In this document: positions 35,181 to 43,359 of the stretch, piece after piece | Numbering within the stretch: the first letter of the stretch is position 1 | How the letters are laid out: every line of letters begins with the position of its first letter | NCBI GenBank assembly: GCA_028532815.1 | Contig: JAQQAS010000037.1 | Location: forward strand, 1 to 64,000 | Length of the DNA: 64,000 nt | Source: Pleomorphochaeta sp. | GTDB taxonomy: Bacteria; Spirochaetota; Spirochaetia; Sphaerochaetales; Sphaerochaetaceae | Reading direction: 5' to 3' | Notes under the pieces: generated by a model | The model's input: only the letters and a program-made list of their open reading frames with translations | Database searches by the model: none | What the model was told of the DNA's origin: nothing | Position numbers and translations under genes: made by a program

Positions 35181-37037
35181 TTAACTTATTTCTTTTTTAT
35201 CTCTTAATAATATATCCATAAATTGTTCACCATTAATGGTTTCTTCTTTATAAAGATATTCGGCAATTTCATGTAGTTTTTTAATATTATCCTTAAGTAA
35301 TTTTTTAGCTTTATTATATTGTTTATTAACTAAATCTGTTACTAAAGCATCAATTTGAGAACTTGTTTTTTCAGAGCATATTAATGAAGAATCTCCACCA
35401 AGATATTGACTTCCTTGAGCTTCGAATGCAACCATACCAAATTCATCACTCATACCGAATCTTGTAATCATGGCTCTAGAGAGCTTTGTAGCTTGCTCTA
35501 TGTCATTGCTAGCGCCAGTAGTAATAGAATTAAATACTACATCTTCTGCAGCTCTACCGGCTGTATATATAGCAATTTTATTTTCTAATTCTTCTTTGCT
35601 AAGTAGATTTTTCTCTTCTTCATCTATTTGCATAGTAAAGCCTAAGGCTCCACTTGTTCTTGGAATAATTGTAATTTTTGAAACTGGAGCGGTATTAGTT
35701 TGAAGAGCTGCTACAAGAGCATGTCCCACTTCATGATAAGAAACAATTAATTTTTCTTTATCACTTAATATTTTGTTTTTCTTTTGATAGCCTGCTGCAA
35801 CTACTTCAATGCTTTCTTCTAAATCTTTTTGAATTACTTTACTTCTTTTATTTCTAACAGCAATTAATGCTGCTTCGTTTATAATATTTGCTAATTCAGC
35901 ACCACTCATACCAGATGCTGCTCTTGCAATATCATTATAATTAACATTACTAGCTGTTTTAATATTTTTAGCATGTACTTTTAAAATAGCTTCTCTACCA
36001 ATTAAATCAGGAAGTTCAACAGGAATTCTTCTATCAAATCTTCCAGGTCTTAGTAGAGCTGGATCTAAAGTTTCAGGTCTATTAGTGGCAGCTAGTAGAA
36101 CAACACCCTTTGATGTATCAAACCCATCCATCTCTGTAAGTAATTGGTTTAGAGTTTGTTCTCTTTCATCGTTTCCACCTTGAATAGAGGAATTACGTTT
36201 TTTACCAATAGCATCTATTTCATCAATAAAGACAATACAAGGAGCTTTTTTGTTTGCTTCTTTGAATAAATCTCTAACTTTTGCAGCACCCATTCCTACA
36301 AACATTTCTACAAATTCACTTCCTGAAATAGAAAAGAAGGGTACATTTGCTTCACCAGCTACAGCTTTAGCAAGTAAAGTTTTACCAGTTCCAGGAGGAC
36401 CTACTAGGAGAGCTCCTTTTGGAATTTTTGCTCCAATTTGAGTATATCTTTCGGGTTTATGAAGAAAATCAACAATTTCTGTTAATAGTTCTTTTGCTTC
36501 ATCTTCACCAGCTACATCACTGAATTTAATTCCAGTTTCGCTTGGGACATATACTTTTGCATTACTTTTACCAAATTGCATTGAAGATGAAAAGAGTCCA
36601 CCACCACCTGAACCCCCAGATTGGGAGTTAATTTTCTTTTGTAGATATCTACCTAAAAGAAATATTACTAAAAATGGAATAACCCATGAAAGTAACATTG
36701 ATAATAAAGGGGATATTTCAGCTGGAGCAACTCTTCCAAAGCTACAACCTGATGCATAAAGTCTATTTACTAAATCGGGATCTTGGAATGTAGTTGTTTT
36801 ATATAATTGATCAAAACTATTATTTGCTGTAAAGAATATATCGTTGCCATCAATTTCTACTTTTTCAATTTGTTTACTATCGAGCATTGTTAAGAATGTC
36901 CCATAATCTACTTTTTGATATTGTGATTGAGACATATAAGGGACAATAAACATATTTACTAATAATATACCAACTAGCATGATTAAATAGAATTTAAGCA
37001 GTGAGTTGTTATTATTTTTTTTCACACCATTACTCAT
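35181..37037 (-). CDS. ftsH: ATP-dependent zinc metalloprotease FtsH
   Basis: Membrane-bound AAA+ protease that removes misfolded and short-lived membrane and cytosolic proteins. The 618-residue protein has two N-terminal membrane segments (about 15-35 and 110-130) around a small extracytoplasmic domain, then Walker A GPPGTGKT near residue 205, Walker [13 protein letters not shown], the second-region [19 protein letters not shown], and the protease zinc site [13 protein letters not shown] near residue 430. The frame extends to a TTG at 37064, but GGAGGT lies just before ATG 37037, so I chose the latter. It is the last gene of rlmN-DUF3267-ftsH. Confidence 0.95.
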   Translation of the reverse strand: MSNGVKKNNNNSLLKFYLIMLVGILLVNMFIVPYMSQSQYQKVDYGTFLTMLDSKQIEKVEIDGNDIFFTANNSFDQLYKTTTFQDPDLVNRLYASGCSFGRVAPAEISPLLSMLLSWVIPFLVIFLLGRYLQKKINSQSGGSGGGGLFSSSMQFGKSNAKVYVPSETGIKFSDVAGEDEAKELLTEIVDFLHKPERYTQIGAKIPKGALLVGPPGTGKTLLAKAVAGEANVPFFSISGSEFVEMFVGMGAAKVRDLFKEANKKAPCIVFIDEIDAIGKKRNSSIQGGNDEREQTLNQLLTEMDGFDTSKGVVLLAATNRPETLDPALLRPGRFDRRIPVELPDLIGREAILKVHAKNIKTASNVNYNDIARAASGMSGAELANIINEAALIAVRNKRSKVIQKDLEESIEVVAAGYQKKNKILSDKEKLIVSYHEVGHALVAALQTNTAPVSKITIIPRTSGALGFTMQIDEEEKNLLSKEELENKIAIYTAGRAAEDVVFNSITTGASNDIEQATKLSRAMITRFGMSDEFGMVAFEAQGSQYLGGDSSLICSEKTSSQIDALVTDLVNKQYNKAKKLLKDNIKKLHEIAEYLYKEETINGEQFMDILLRDKKEIS

Positions 37038-37109
37038 ATAACCTCCAAAAATTGTATATGACAATATTTAGAAAGTTAGTAATAAAAAATTAATGTGACT
37101 ATATTTCAA

Positions 37110-37661
37110 TTATGTAGTTTTTGTGTAGAAGTGCATTATTTCCCCTTCATCCCTAACTAAAGTTCCTTTTTCTTTAGTAGCTGTGATGAAAGAAATATAG
37201 AAGTCTCCAATTGCACTTGATATATTTAGAGCCAAGACTAATAAAATACCATTATATAGATCTGGAGAAGAATAATTTATTAGGATAGAAAGAAATAATG
37301 AGATTATAATAACAGGGGCTAGAGCTATTACTATATAAGATGATCTGTCGAAATATCTATCTGAAGCTCCTGCACTAGCATATATGAGAGAGAATTTAAA
37401 ATGGGCTTTTTTTCTTGAAAAGATCCAAATAAAAAGAGCATGAATTAATTCATGAATTATAACTAAGAAAAAGTAGCCAGCTATTATGAAGATGATGCTA
37501 CTTACAGTAAAAATAGGGCAGCTTTGTACTCTAAATATGAAGAAAATAGCGAAGGCTATTGCAATAGAAGCAATATTAAATGTAAATACATATCTTTTTT
37601 TATTAAAATCAATAACTTCATTTTCAATATAATTATCTTCTAATTTGAAATAGCCCTTCAT
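37110..37661 (-). CDS. DUF3267-type putative membrane metallopeptidase
   Basis: A 183-residue protein with four predicted membrane segments and the motif IHELIHALFIW near residue 67, a HExxH zinc-binding site inside a membrane helix, followed by ASAGASDRYFDRSSYIVIALAP. This resembles the DUF3267 family of putative zincins. No substrate is known. It lies between rlmN (3 bases away) and ftsH on the same strand, so it is probably cotranscribed with another membrane protease. Confidence 0.75.
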   Translation of the reverse strand: MKGYFKLEDNYIENEVIDFNKKRYVFTFNIASIAIAFAIFFIFRVQSCPIFTVSSIIFIIAGYFFLVIIHELIHALFIWIFSRKKAHFKFSLIYASAGASDRYFDRSSYIVIALAPVIIISLFLSILINYSSPDLYNGILLVLALNISSAIGDFYISFITATKEKGTLVRDEGEIMHFYTKTT

Positions 37662-37664
37662 AAT

Positions 37665-38693
37665 TTATACTTCCTTTATTCTAGACTTTGTAGCTAATTG
37701 GCCGCAAGCTCCATTAACACTTCTTCCTCTTGTAAATCTTCTAGCGTATTTAATATGGAATTCATCTAGATACTTTGTAAAAGTATTTATTTCTTGAGTT
37801 GTAGGTGTTGTCCAAGGTAGCTCTGCAGCTGGATTCCACGGGATAAGATTAACAACAGCATCTAAGCCATTTGTAAAAGTTGCTAATTTCTTTGCGGATT
37901 GTAAATCACAATTAACCCCGCTTAACATGCAATATTCTAAAGTAAAGCGAGAACCACCCTTATTTTGATAATGAAGTAAGCTCTTTTTTAACTTTTCGAG
38001 ATTGTATGAATCATTTATTGGCATTATATCACTTCTTAAATTATTGTCAGCTGTTACTAAAGAAACGGCTAACTTAACATTAAGGTTTTGTTCTGTTAAT
38101 TTATTAATACCACTAACAACACCACAGGTGCTTATAGTTATTCTTCTTAAACTAATATAGAAAGCATCTTCTCTGTGGAAGAATCTAATAGAACTTAATA
38201 CATTTGCAAAATTTGCTAGAGGTTCTCCCATTCCCATAAATACTATGTGAGTAACATTACCTATGGCTCTTAGGTGAACAAATTGTTCAATTATTTCTGC
38301 GGCCTTTAAATTTCTCACTAAACCCATTGTGCCTGTTCTGCAAAATTTGCATCCCATTGCACATCCAACTTGAGATGAAAGGCATGCTGTCATTCTTTCA
38401 TTTTTATCTATTAAAAGAACACTTTCAACAATCGCTCCATCATAAAGTTCAATAGCTAGTTTAGTAGCTCCACTATCATCTACTTGTGTATCAATTACCT
38501 TTGATGAAATAGCTGATCCAAATTCGTTTGTTAATCTTTCTCTTAATGCTTTTGAGAGGTTGCTCATTAAATTAAAATCAGTAACACCTTTTATTAACCA
38601 TTGATATATTTGTTTTGCTTGGAATTTTTTATCCAAGTTAAGTTCCTCGTATATTTCTGTAGGACTTGCTCCATATAGAAAAATTTTATCCAT
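37665..38693 (-). CDS. rlmN: 23S rRNA/tRNA A2-methyltransferase RlmN
   Basis: Radical-SAM enzyme that methylates C2 of A2503 in 23S rRNA and A37 in some tRNAs. The 342-residue protein has the cluster motif CAMGCKFCRTGTMG near residue 107, GMGEPLANF, the SAM-binding SLRRITISTCGVV stretch, and the conserved catalytic Cys near the C-terminus in SVNGACGQLA. AGGAGAT precedes the ATG. It is the first gene of the rlmN-DUF3267-ftsH operon. Confidence 0.95.
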   Translation of the reverse strand: MDKIFLYGASPTEIYEELNLDKKFQAKQIYQWLIKGVTDFNLMSNLSKALRERLTNEFGSAISSKVIDTQVDDSGATKLAIELYDGAIVESVLLIDKNERMTACLSSQVGCAMGCKFCRTGTMGLVRNLKAAEIIEQFVHLRAIGNVTHIVFMGMGEPLANFANVLSSIRFFHREDAFYISLRRITISTCGVVSGINKLTEQNLNVKLAVSLVTADNNLRSDIMPINDSYNLEKLKKSLLHYQNKGGSRFTLEYCMLSGVNCDLQSAKKLATFTNGLDAVVNLIPWNPAAELPWTTPTTQEINTFTKYLDEFHIKYARRFTRGRSVNGACGQLATKSRIKEV

Positions 38694-38785
38694 TAGTATC
38701 TCCTACTTTTTACTATATATATAATATTTGAAAAATTAAAGCTGTTAGCTTTAATAAATATATAAAAACTTATGACAAGATTTAC

Positions 38786-38826
38786 GGTAAAGTTTTACCC
38801 AACACATTAGTTAACTGTGGTAAAAT
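38786..38826. promoter_or_regulatory. GGTAAA/TTTACC palindrome and GGTAAAAT copy
   Basis: GGTAAAGTTTTACC (38786-38799) is a dyad with 6-bp arms, and GGTAAAAT recurs at 38819-38826. They lie 130-170 bases upstream of the small exported protein. Similar half-sites occur upstream of the opuC-like operon (31970-31992). A regulator site is possible but unproven. Confidence 0.3.
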
Positions 38827-38956
38827 ATTGAAAAAAACTAATAATAATATATTAAAAATATTAAATTTATTTAATTTTAACAAATATAATACTATTCAAC
38901 TACACTTATGTTTGATATAATGTGTAAAAAGAAAATCTAAAATTAAGGAGATTATT

Positions 38957-39430
38957 ATGAAGAAGAAATTATTAACAGTTGTAGCATTAATGGCTTTGGT
39001 TATGATTCCAACTTTTGCTAAAAGTTCAGACATGAGTGCTGGTTTAGCAGTAGGTACAATCAATGGTGTTGGATTCAAATATAAAGTTGATAAAGATATC
39101 ACAGCTGGTGGTACAGTTGGCTTTGATGTATTTTCAGGTACAATTAATGTTGAAGGATTCGGCCTTTATAAAGTTGCTGAAGTTGACGTTCAAAAAGAAG
39201 TAATTGATATCAATGTTGGTCTTGGTGGAGCAGCTAGAATTCCTTTAAGTAGCTCCGATGTATTTGGCTTATCTGTATTAGGAATGGGTGAAGCTTCATA
39301 CAGTTTTGATGGTGATTTACCAATTGATTTATTACTACGTTTAGAACCAGGTGTTGGTATGACTTTCTCAGGTGGCTTTAATGCTGCTTTTGTAATGCAA
39401 GCATCACTTCAAGCACTTTGGAGATTCTAA
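38957..39430 (+). CDS. Small outer-membrane beta-barrel-like protein
   Basis: A 157-residue protein with a signal peptide (KKKLLTVVALMALVMIPTFA). The mature part is Gly-rich with alternating strands (GLAVGTINGVGFKYKV, AGGTVGFDVF, GVGMTFSGGFNAAFVMQ) and ends in WRF; a terminal Phe is the usual signal for outer-membrane insertion. This suggests a small eight-strand-like barrel, but I cannot name a family. AAGGAG precedes the ATG. It stands alone, convergent with hflX. Confidence 0.75.
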   Translation: MKKKLLTVVALMALVMIPTFAKSSDMSAGLAVGTINGVGFKYKVDKDITAGGTVGFDVFSGTINVEGFGLYKVAEVDVQKEVIDINVGLGGAARIPLSSSDVFGLSVLGMGEASYSFDGDLPIDLLLRLEPGVGMTFSGGFNAAFVMQASLQALWRF

Positions 39431-39461
39431 TTTAATTAAAAATATTAGATATGAATATTAT

Positions 39462-39500
39462 AAAAATCAATTCCTATTGAATGGGAGTTGATTTTTTATA
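39462..39500. terminator. Bidirectional terminator between the small barrel protein and hflX
   Basis: AAAATCAATTCCTATT and AATGGGAGTTGATTTT pair with a few mismatches, with T-runs on both strands. It lies at the 3' ends of both genes and overlaps the hflX stop. Confidence 0.7.
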
Positions 39501-40772
39501 GTTAATAAGCTCTCCTAAATATTGATCTTTAATCTTAGTTTTTAAAGAAACGAAGTTTTCTTCATATTTTATTTCAATAACATATGAGTTTCTTTTTGCA
39601 TAATATATTAAATCTTGTCTATCATTTGGAATTTCAAAATATGATAAGTCAACATTTTGAGAATATAGATTTTCAATTTCAGTTAAAACTTTATCAATGT
39701 TTATATTGTTTTTAACACTAGTTTCTATCAGTGTTGGCTCTAATGCTTTTAATCGTGCTCTATCAAAACTATTTATTTCTAAATCACATTTATTTAACAT
39801 TATTAAAGTTGGTTTATCTTCACAATTTAATTCTTTTAAAGTTTCTTTAGTTGTCTTGTAACAGCCCATTAAATTAGGATGTGAGCCATCAAGTACTATT
39901 AAAATAATATCAGCATAGGTTGCTTCTTCTAGAGTTGAATTAAAAGATTCAATTAAATCGTGGGGTAAATCACTAACGAACCCAACAGTATCACTAAATA
40001 TCATTTCTCTATGGCTAGGCATCTTAATTTTTTTACTTGTTGTATCTAATGTTGCAAAAAGCTTGTTTTCTACAAAAATATCACTACTAGAAAGGTATCT
40101 TAAAAGAGAACTTTTTCCACTATTTGTATAACCCACTATAGCAACAGTTGGAATATTTGAATTAAGTCTGCTTTTCCTTTGATTATCTCTTATCTTTTTG
40201 ACCTTTAGAAGCTCTTCTTTAGTTTTTGTAATCCTACTTAAAACCAAACGTCTATCGATTTCTAATTGCTTTTCTCCTTCACCTTTATTTCCTTTAGTTC
40301 CACCTCTTTGTCTAGATAGGTTAGTCCAAGCTCTTGTAAGTCTTGGAAGAGAGTATTCAAGTCTTGCCAGTTCCACTTGTAAAGAAGCTTCTTTTGTTGA
40401 TGCTCTATCACTAAATATTTGTAATATAACCTCACGTCTATCAATTACACAAATATCTAATATTTTCTCAAGGTTTCTTTGTATACTTGGTGCTAAATCT
40501 GGTTCAAATATTAATAAATCAATATCTTTATCAATAGATATTTCCTTTAATTCTAAAACTTTACCTTTACCTAAAAAGGTTTGACTATTCTCTTTTTTTA
40601 GATTAATAATTATTGAATCACAAACAACTACATTCATTGTTTTTGCTAAAGATTCTAATTCTTGTTTTCTAATCTCAGGTGGGCATGGATTATGTTGATA
40701 TTCAACTATAATAATTAGGGCTTTTTGTAAAGATTGTTCATCAGTTAAATCAATTATGTTATTATTTGCCAA
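39474..40772 (-). CDS. hflX: Ribosome-associated GTPase HflX
   Basis: A GTPase that binds 50S subunits and splits stalled or hibernating ribosomes. The 432-residue protein has the HflX N-terminal domain (NPCPPEIRKQELESLAKTMN), the linker helix with SRQRGGTKGNKGEGEKQLE near residue 155, then G1 GYTNSGKSSLL, G3 DTVGFVSDLP and G4 NKCD. The only start that keeps the full N-terminal domain is TTG at 40772, with AAGG about 15 bases upstream. The gene diverges from ychF. Confidence 0.93.
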   Translation of the reverse strand: MANNNIIDLTDEQSLQKALIIIVEYQHNPCPPEIRKQELESLAKTMNVVVCDSIIINLKKENSQTFLGKGKVLELKEISIDKDIDLLIFEPDLAPSIQRNLEKILDICVIDRREVILQIFSDRASTKEASLQVELARLEYSLPRLTRAWTNLSRQRGGTKGNKGEGEKQLEIDRRLVLSRITKTKEELLKVKKIRDNQRKSRLNSNIPTVAIVGYTNSGKSSLLRYLSSSDIFVENKLFATLDTTSKKIKMPSHREMIFSDTVGFVSDLPHDLIESFNSTLEEATYADIILIVLDGSHPNLMGCYKTTKETLKELNCEDKPTLIMLNKCDLEINSFDRARLKALEPTLIETSVKNNINIDKVLTEIENLYSQNVDLSYFEIPNDRQDLIYYAKRNSYVIEIKYEENFVSLKTKIKDQYLGELINYKKSTPIQ

Positions 40773-40887
40773 ATTTTTATTTATTACCTTCTATTTTTTT
40801 ATTACAATTAGATTAACTGTGGTTTAACAAGTTGTCAATCTATGATATAGTCAAGCGGCAAGAACTTTTGCAAGAGAGGAAATAATT

Positions 40888-41994
40888 ATGAGTTTAAATT
40901 GTGGTATTGTAGGACTTCCAAATGTCGGCAAATCAACAATCTTTTCTGCTTTAACAAGTGCACCAGCAGAAAGTGCAAACTATCCGTTTTGTACAATTGA
41001 TCCAAATGTTGGTATGGTAAATGTCCCAGATCCTCGTTTAGATAAGATAGTAGAATTAATACCTCCTGCTAAAATTGTTCCAGCTACATTTGAATTTGTT
41101 GATATTGCTGGATTAGTTGAAGGAGCCTCAAAAGGTGAAGGTCTTGGAAACAGATTCTTAGCTTCAATTAGAGAAGTTGGTGTATTAGCTCATGTAGTTA
41201 GATGTTTTGATGATGAAGATATTGTTCATGTTAATAATAAGATTGATCCTATTGGAGATATTTCAACTATTAATATAGAATTAGCATTCTCAGATTTAGA
41301 CACTGTAGAAAAACGTTATTCTAAAATGTATAAAATGGGACGTGTTAATAAAGATCAACAAAAAATAAATCAAAAAGTTCTTCCTATTTTAGAAAAATTA
41401 AAAGATTGTCTAAGTGAAGGTAAACTTGCAAGTACTTTAAATCTAGATGAAGATGAATTATTAGCTATTTCAGATTTACATTTAATTACTTTAAAACCTG
41501 TTATTTATGTATGTAACGTGGATGAAGATAGTCTTGAAGAAGATAATGAATATGTAAAGATTGTTAAAAACTTAGCAAAAGAAGAAAATGCTGAAGTAAT
41601 AGTTATTTGTGGTAAAATTGAAGCTGAAATTGCTGAAATGGAAAGTGAAGAAGATAAAAGAGAATTCTTAGAAGCTTTAGGTTTAGAAGAATCTGGTCTC
41701 AATCAATTAATTAGAAGTGCTTATCATACTCTTGGAATGAGAACTTTCTTTACAGCTGGTAGTGATGAAGATAGGGCCTGGACATTTAAAGCCGGGTTTA
41801 AAGCTCCACAAGCAGCTGGTGTTATTCATACTGATTTTGAAAAAGGTTTTATTAAAGCTGAAGTATATAACTGTAAAGACTTGTTTGAATTAGGTAGTGA
41901 ACAAAAAGTTAAAGAAAAAGGTAAATTAAGAATGGAAGGTAAAGAGTATGTTGTCCAAGATGGAGATATCATGCACTTTAGATTTAATGTTTAA
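40888..41994 (+). CDS. ychF: Redox-regulated P-loop ATPase YchF/OLA1
   Basis: A conserved Obg-family ATPase linked to ribosomes and oxidative stress. The 368-residue protein has G1 GLPNVGKSTIFSALT, the YPFCTIDPNVG switch region, G3 DIAGLVEGASKGEGLGN near residue 70, and NVDED in place of the GTP-specific NKxD, as expected for an ATP-specific YchF. The C-terminal TGS domain ends with the family's VQDGDIMHFRFNV. AGAGGA precedes the ATG. Confidence 0.96.
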   Translation: MSLNCGIVGLPNVGKSTIFSALTSAPAESANYPFCTIDPNVGMVNVPDPRLDKIVELIPPAKIVPATFEFVDIAGLVEGASKGEGLGNRFLASIREVGVLAHVVRCFDDEDIVHVNNKIDPIGDISTINIELAFSDLDTVEKRYSKMYKMGRVNKDQQKINQKVLPILEKLKDCLSEGKLASTLNLDEDELLAISDLHLITLKPVIYVCNVDEDSLEEDNEYVKIVKNLAKEENAEVIVICGKIEAEIAEMESEEDKREFLEALGLEESGLNQLIRSAYHTLGMRTFFTAGSDEDRAWTFKAGFKAPQAAGVIHTDFEKGFIKAEVYNCKDLFELGSEQKVKEKGKLRMEGKEYVVQDGDIMHFRFNV

Positions 41995-42023
41995 CTTATC
42001 TCTATAAAATATATTTTAAAACA

Positions 42024-42071
42024 ATCCTACTTTAAAATTTCTTATGAAGTTTTATAACGTAGGATATTTTT
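42024..42071 (+). terminator. Probable ychF terminator
   Basis: ATCCTAC (42024-42030) pairs with GTAGGAT (42059-42065) across an AT-rich 28-base loop, followed by ATTTTTA. Confidence 0.55.
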
Positions 42072-42230
42072 AAATCATTAATATAAGAAATTATTCTAAT
42101 TAATACATTTTGATACCTTATATTTAATAAGATATACGAATAAGCTAGTAATATTTATTATTATAGACTTCCAATTATAAATATACTCAAATAAAAATAT
42201 ATTTATTTAAATTTGTTGAAGGCTTTATAA

Positions 42231-42257
42231 ATGGACTATGCAAATTGCATAGTCCAT
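42231..42257. repeat. 27-base near-perfect palindrome
   Basis: ATGGACTATGCAA (42231-42243) and TTGCATAGTCCAT (42245-42257) are perfect 13-bp arms around a single A. There is no T-run on the plus strand and only TTTAT on the minus strand. It lies 50 bases past the stop of the minus-strand lipoprotein gene, so it may be a weak terminator or a protein-binding site. Confidence 0.6.
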
Positions 42258-42306
42258 AATTATGAATGAAATAAATAGCAGCCTAGTAGAGACTGTTAAA
42301 TATTTT

Positions 42307-43017
42307 TTACCAAGTGAGTGTAAATTCTAATGGTTCAGCTAATAATAAAAAGTCAATTAAAGGGAAACTATAAGTAAACTCAGTTGATGATACCTTTGTT
42401 CCACCTTTATAAGTTTTTATTGGCTGTGGAGTTTCAAAGTTAAGTGTAATTATAGAATTCCTTATTGCATCAGGACCTTCTTCACCTAACATGAAACTAA
42501 TCATTTCTAAATAATCATCAGCACTTAAACCTTCATTATATTCAGGGCCAAAAGGTTCAAAGTTTGGATCGGAAAGGAATGGAATTGCTTTTGTTAATTG
42601 ATAATAATTATCCAAATCTAAGTAGAACTTTAATGTATTATCACTAAGAGTTAAAACTGTTTGATTTTCAGTTTCTCCTAAATCTGAAATTAAAGTTGAA
42701 AGAGATGAGAAATCAAAAGAGCCTTCGTAAGAATTCTTTCCAACTTTAGTAAATAAAACATTAGTTGTTGTTTCATTTTCTGTTAGTTTATTTGCTGTAT
42801 CGTCAATAGCTAAATCCATAATTGGTTTATCTGTTGCATCACTAGAAAACTCAGAGAAATCATTTAATACTGTAATAAAAAAGTCTTCTACACTTATTGC
42901 AATTTGAGAATTACCACTTTCATCATCATTAATTGTCAAATCTTCTGTTACAACACAACTTGATAGAAATGGGAATATAATTAATAATATTAAAAATAAA
43001 TATTTTATATTTTTCAC
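42307..43017 (-). CDS. Lipoprotein of unknown function
   Basis: A 236-residue protein with a lipoprotein signal peptide ending FLSSC (Cys near residue 21), followed by an acidic, Ser/Thr-rich region (VTEDLTINDDESGNSQIAIS) and alternating strands. I see no known enzyme motif. The start is GTG at 43017 with AGGAG about 8 bases upstream. It stands alone between ychF and topA on the opposite strand. Confidence 0.75.
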   Translation of the reverse strand: MKNIKYLFLILLIIFPFLSSCVVTEDLTINDDESGNSQIAISVEDFFITVLNDFSEFSSDATDKPIMDLAIDDTANKLTENETTTNVLFTKVGKNSYEGSFDFSSLSTLISDLGETENQTVLTLSDNTLKFYLDLDNYYQLTKAIPFLSDPNFEPFGPEYNEGLSADDYLEMISFMLGEEGPDAIRNSIITLNFETPQPIKTYKGGTKVSSTEFTYSFPLIDFLLLAEPLEFTLTW

Positions 43018-43286
43018 TAAGTACTCCTAGTTTTTTTCTTTAGACATTATAGCACATTAACAATATTATAAAAGAAATAAGGGTTCAAGTGCTATATATT
43101 GCTCTTCATAAATAAAACACTTTAATAGTAAAATAGTTAATTGTAAATTGTAAATTGATTATTTTTTGAAAAAGTGTAATATTAGTAAAGAGAGAATTGA
43201 TGACATTTGTTAAATATTTAATATGATGAAATGAATATTTTAATTATTTTCATTTATTTAATTTAGCTTTGAAATGGGTCTTAGCG
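43018..43286. other. Divergent spacer between the lipoprotein gene and topA
   Basis: AT-rich sequence with no convincing open frame or RNA. A short tandem TTGTAAA pair (TTGTAAATTGTAAATTG) lies at 43141-43157. Confidence 0.4.
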
Positions 43287-43343
43287 TTGACAAAAATAGA
43301 ATCCCTTTTTATAACTTGAGAATAATGACAACCTTTTGTTGTC
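43287..43343 (+). promoter_or_regulatory. topA promoter and leader hairpin
   Basis: TTGACA (43287-43292), a 17-base spacer and TATAAC (43310-43315) form a strong promoter. The short leader contains GACAAC/GTTGTC (43327-43343, 5-base loop) directly upstream of the GGAGGA ribosome binding site. Confidence 0.7.
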
Positions 43344-43359
43344 TACATTGGAGGATTGA

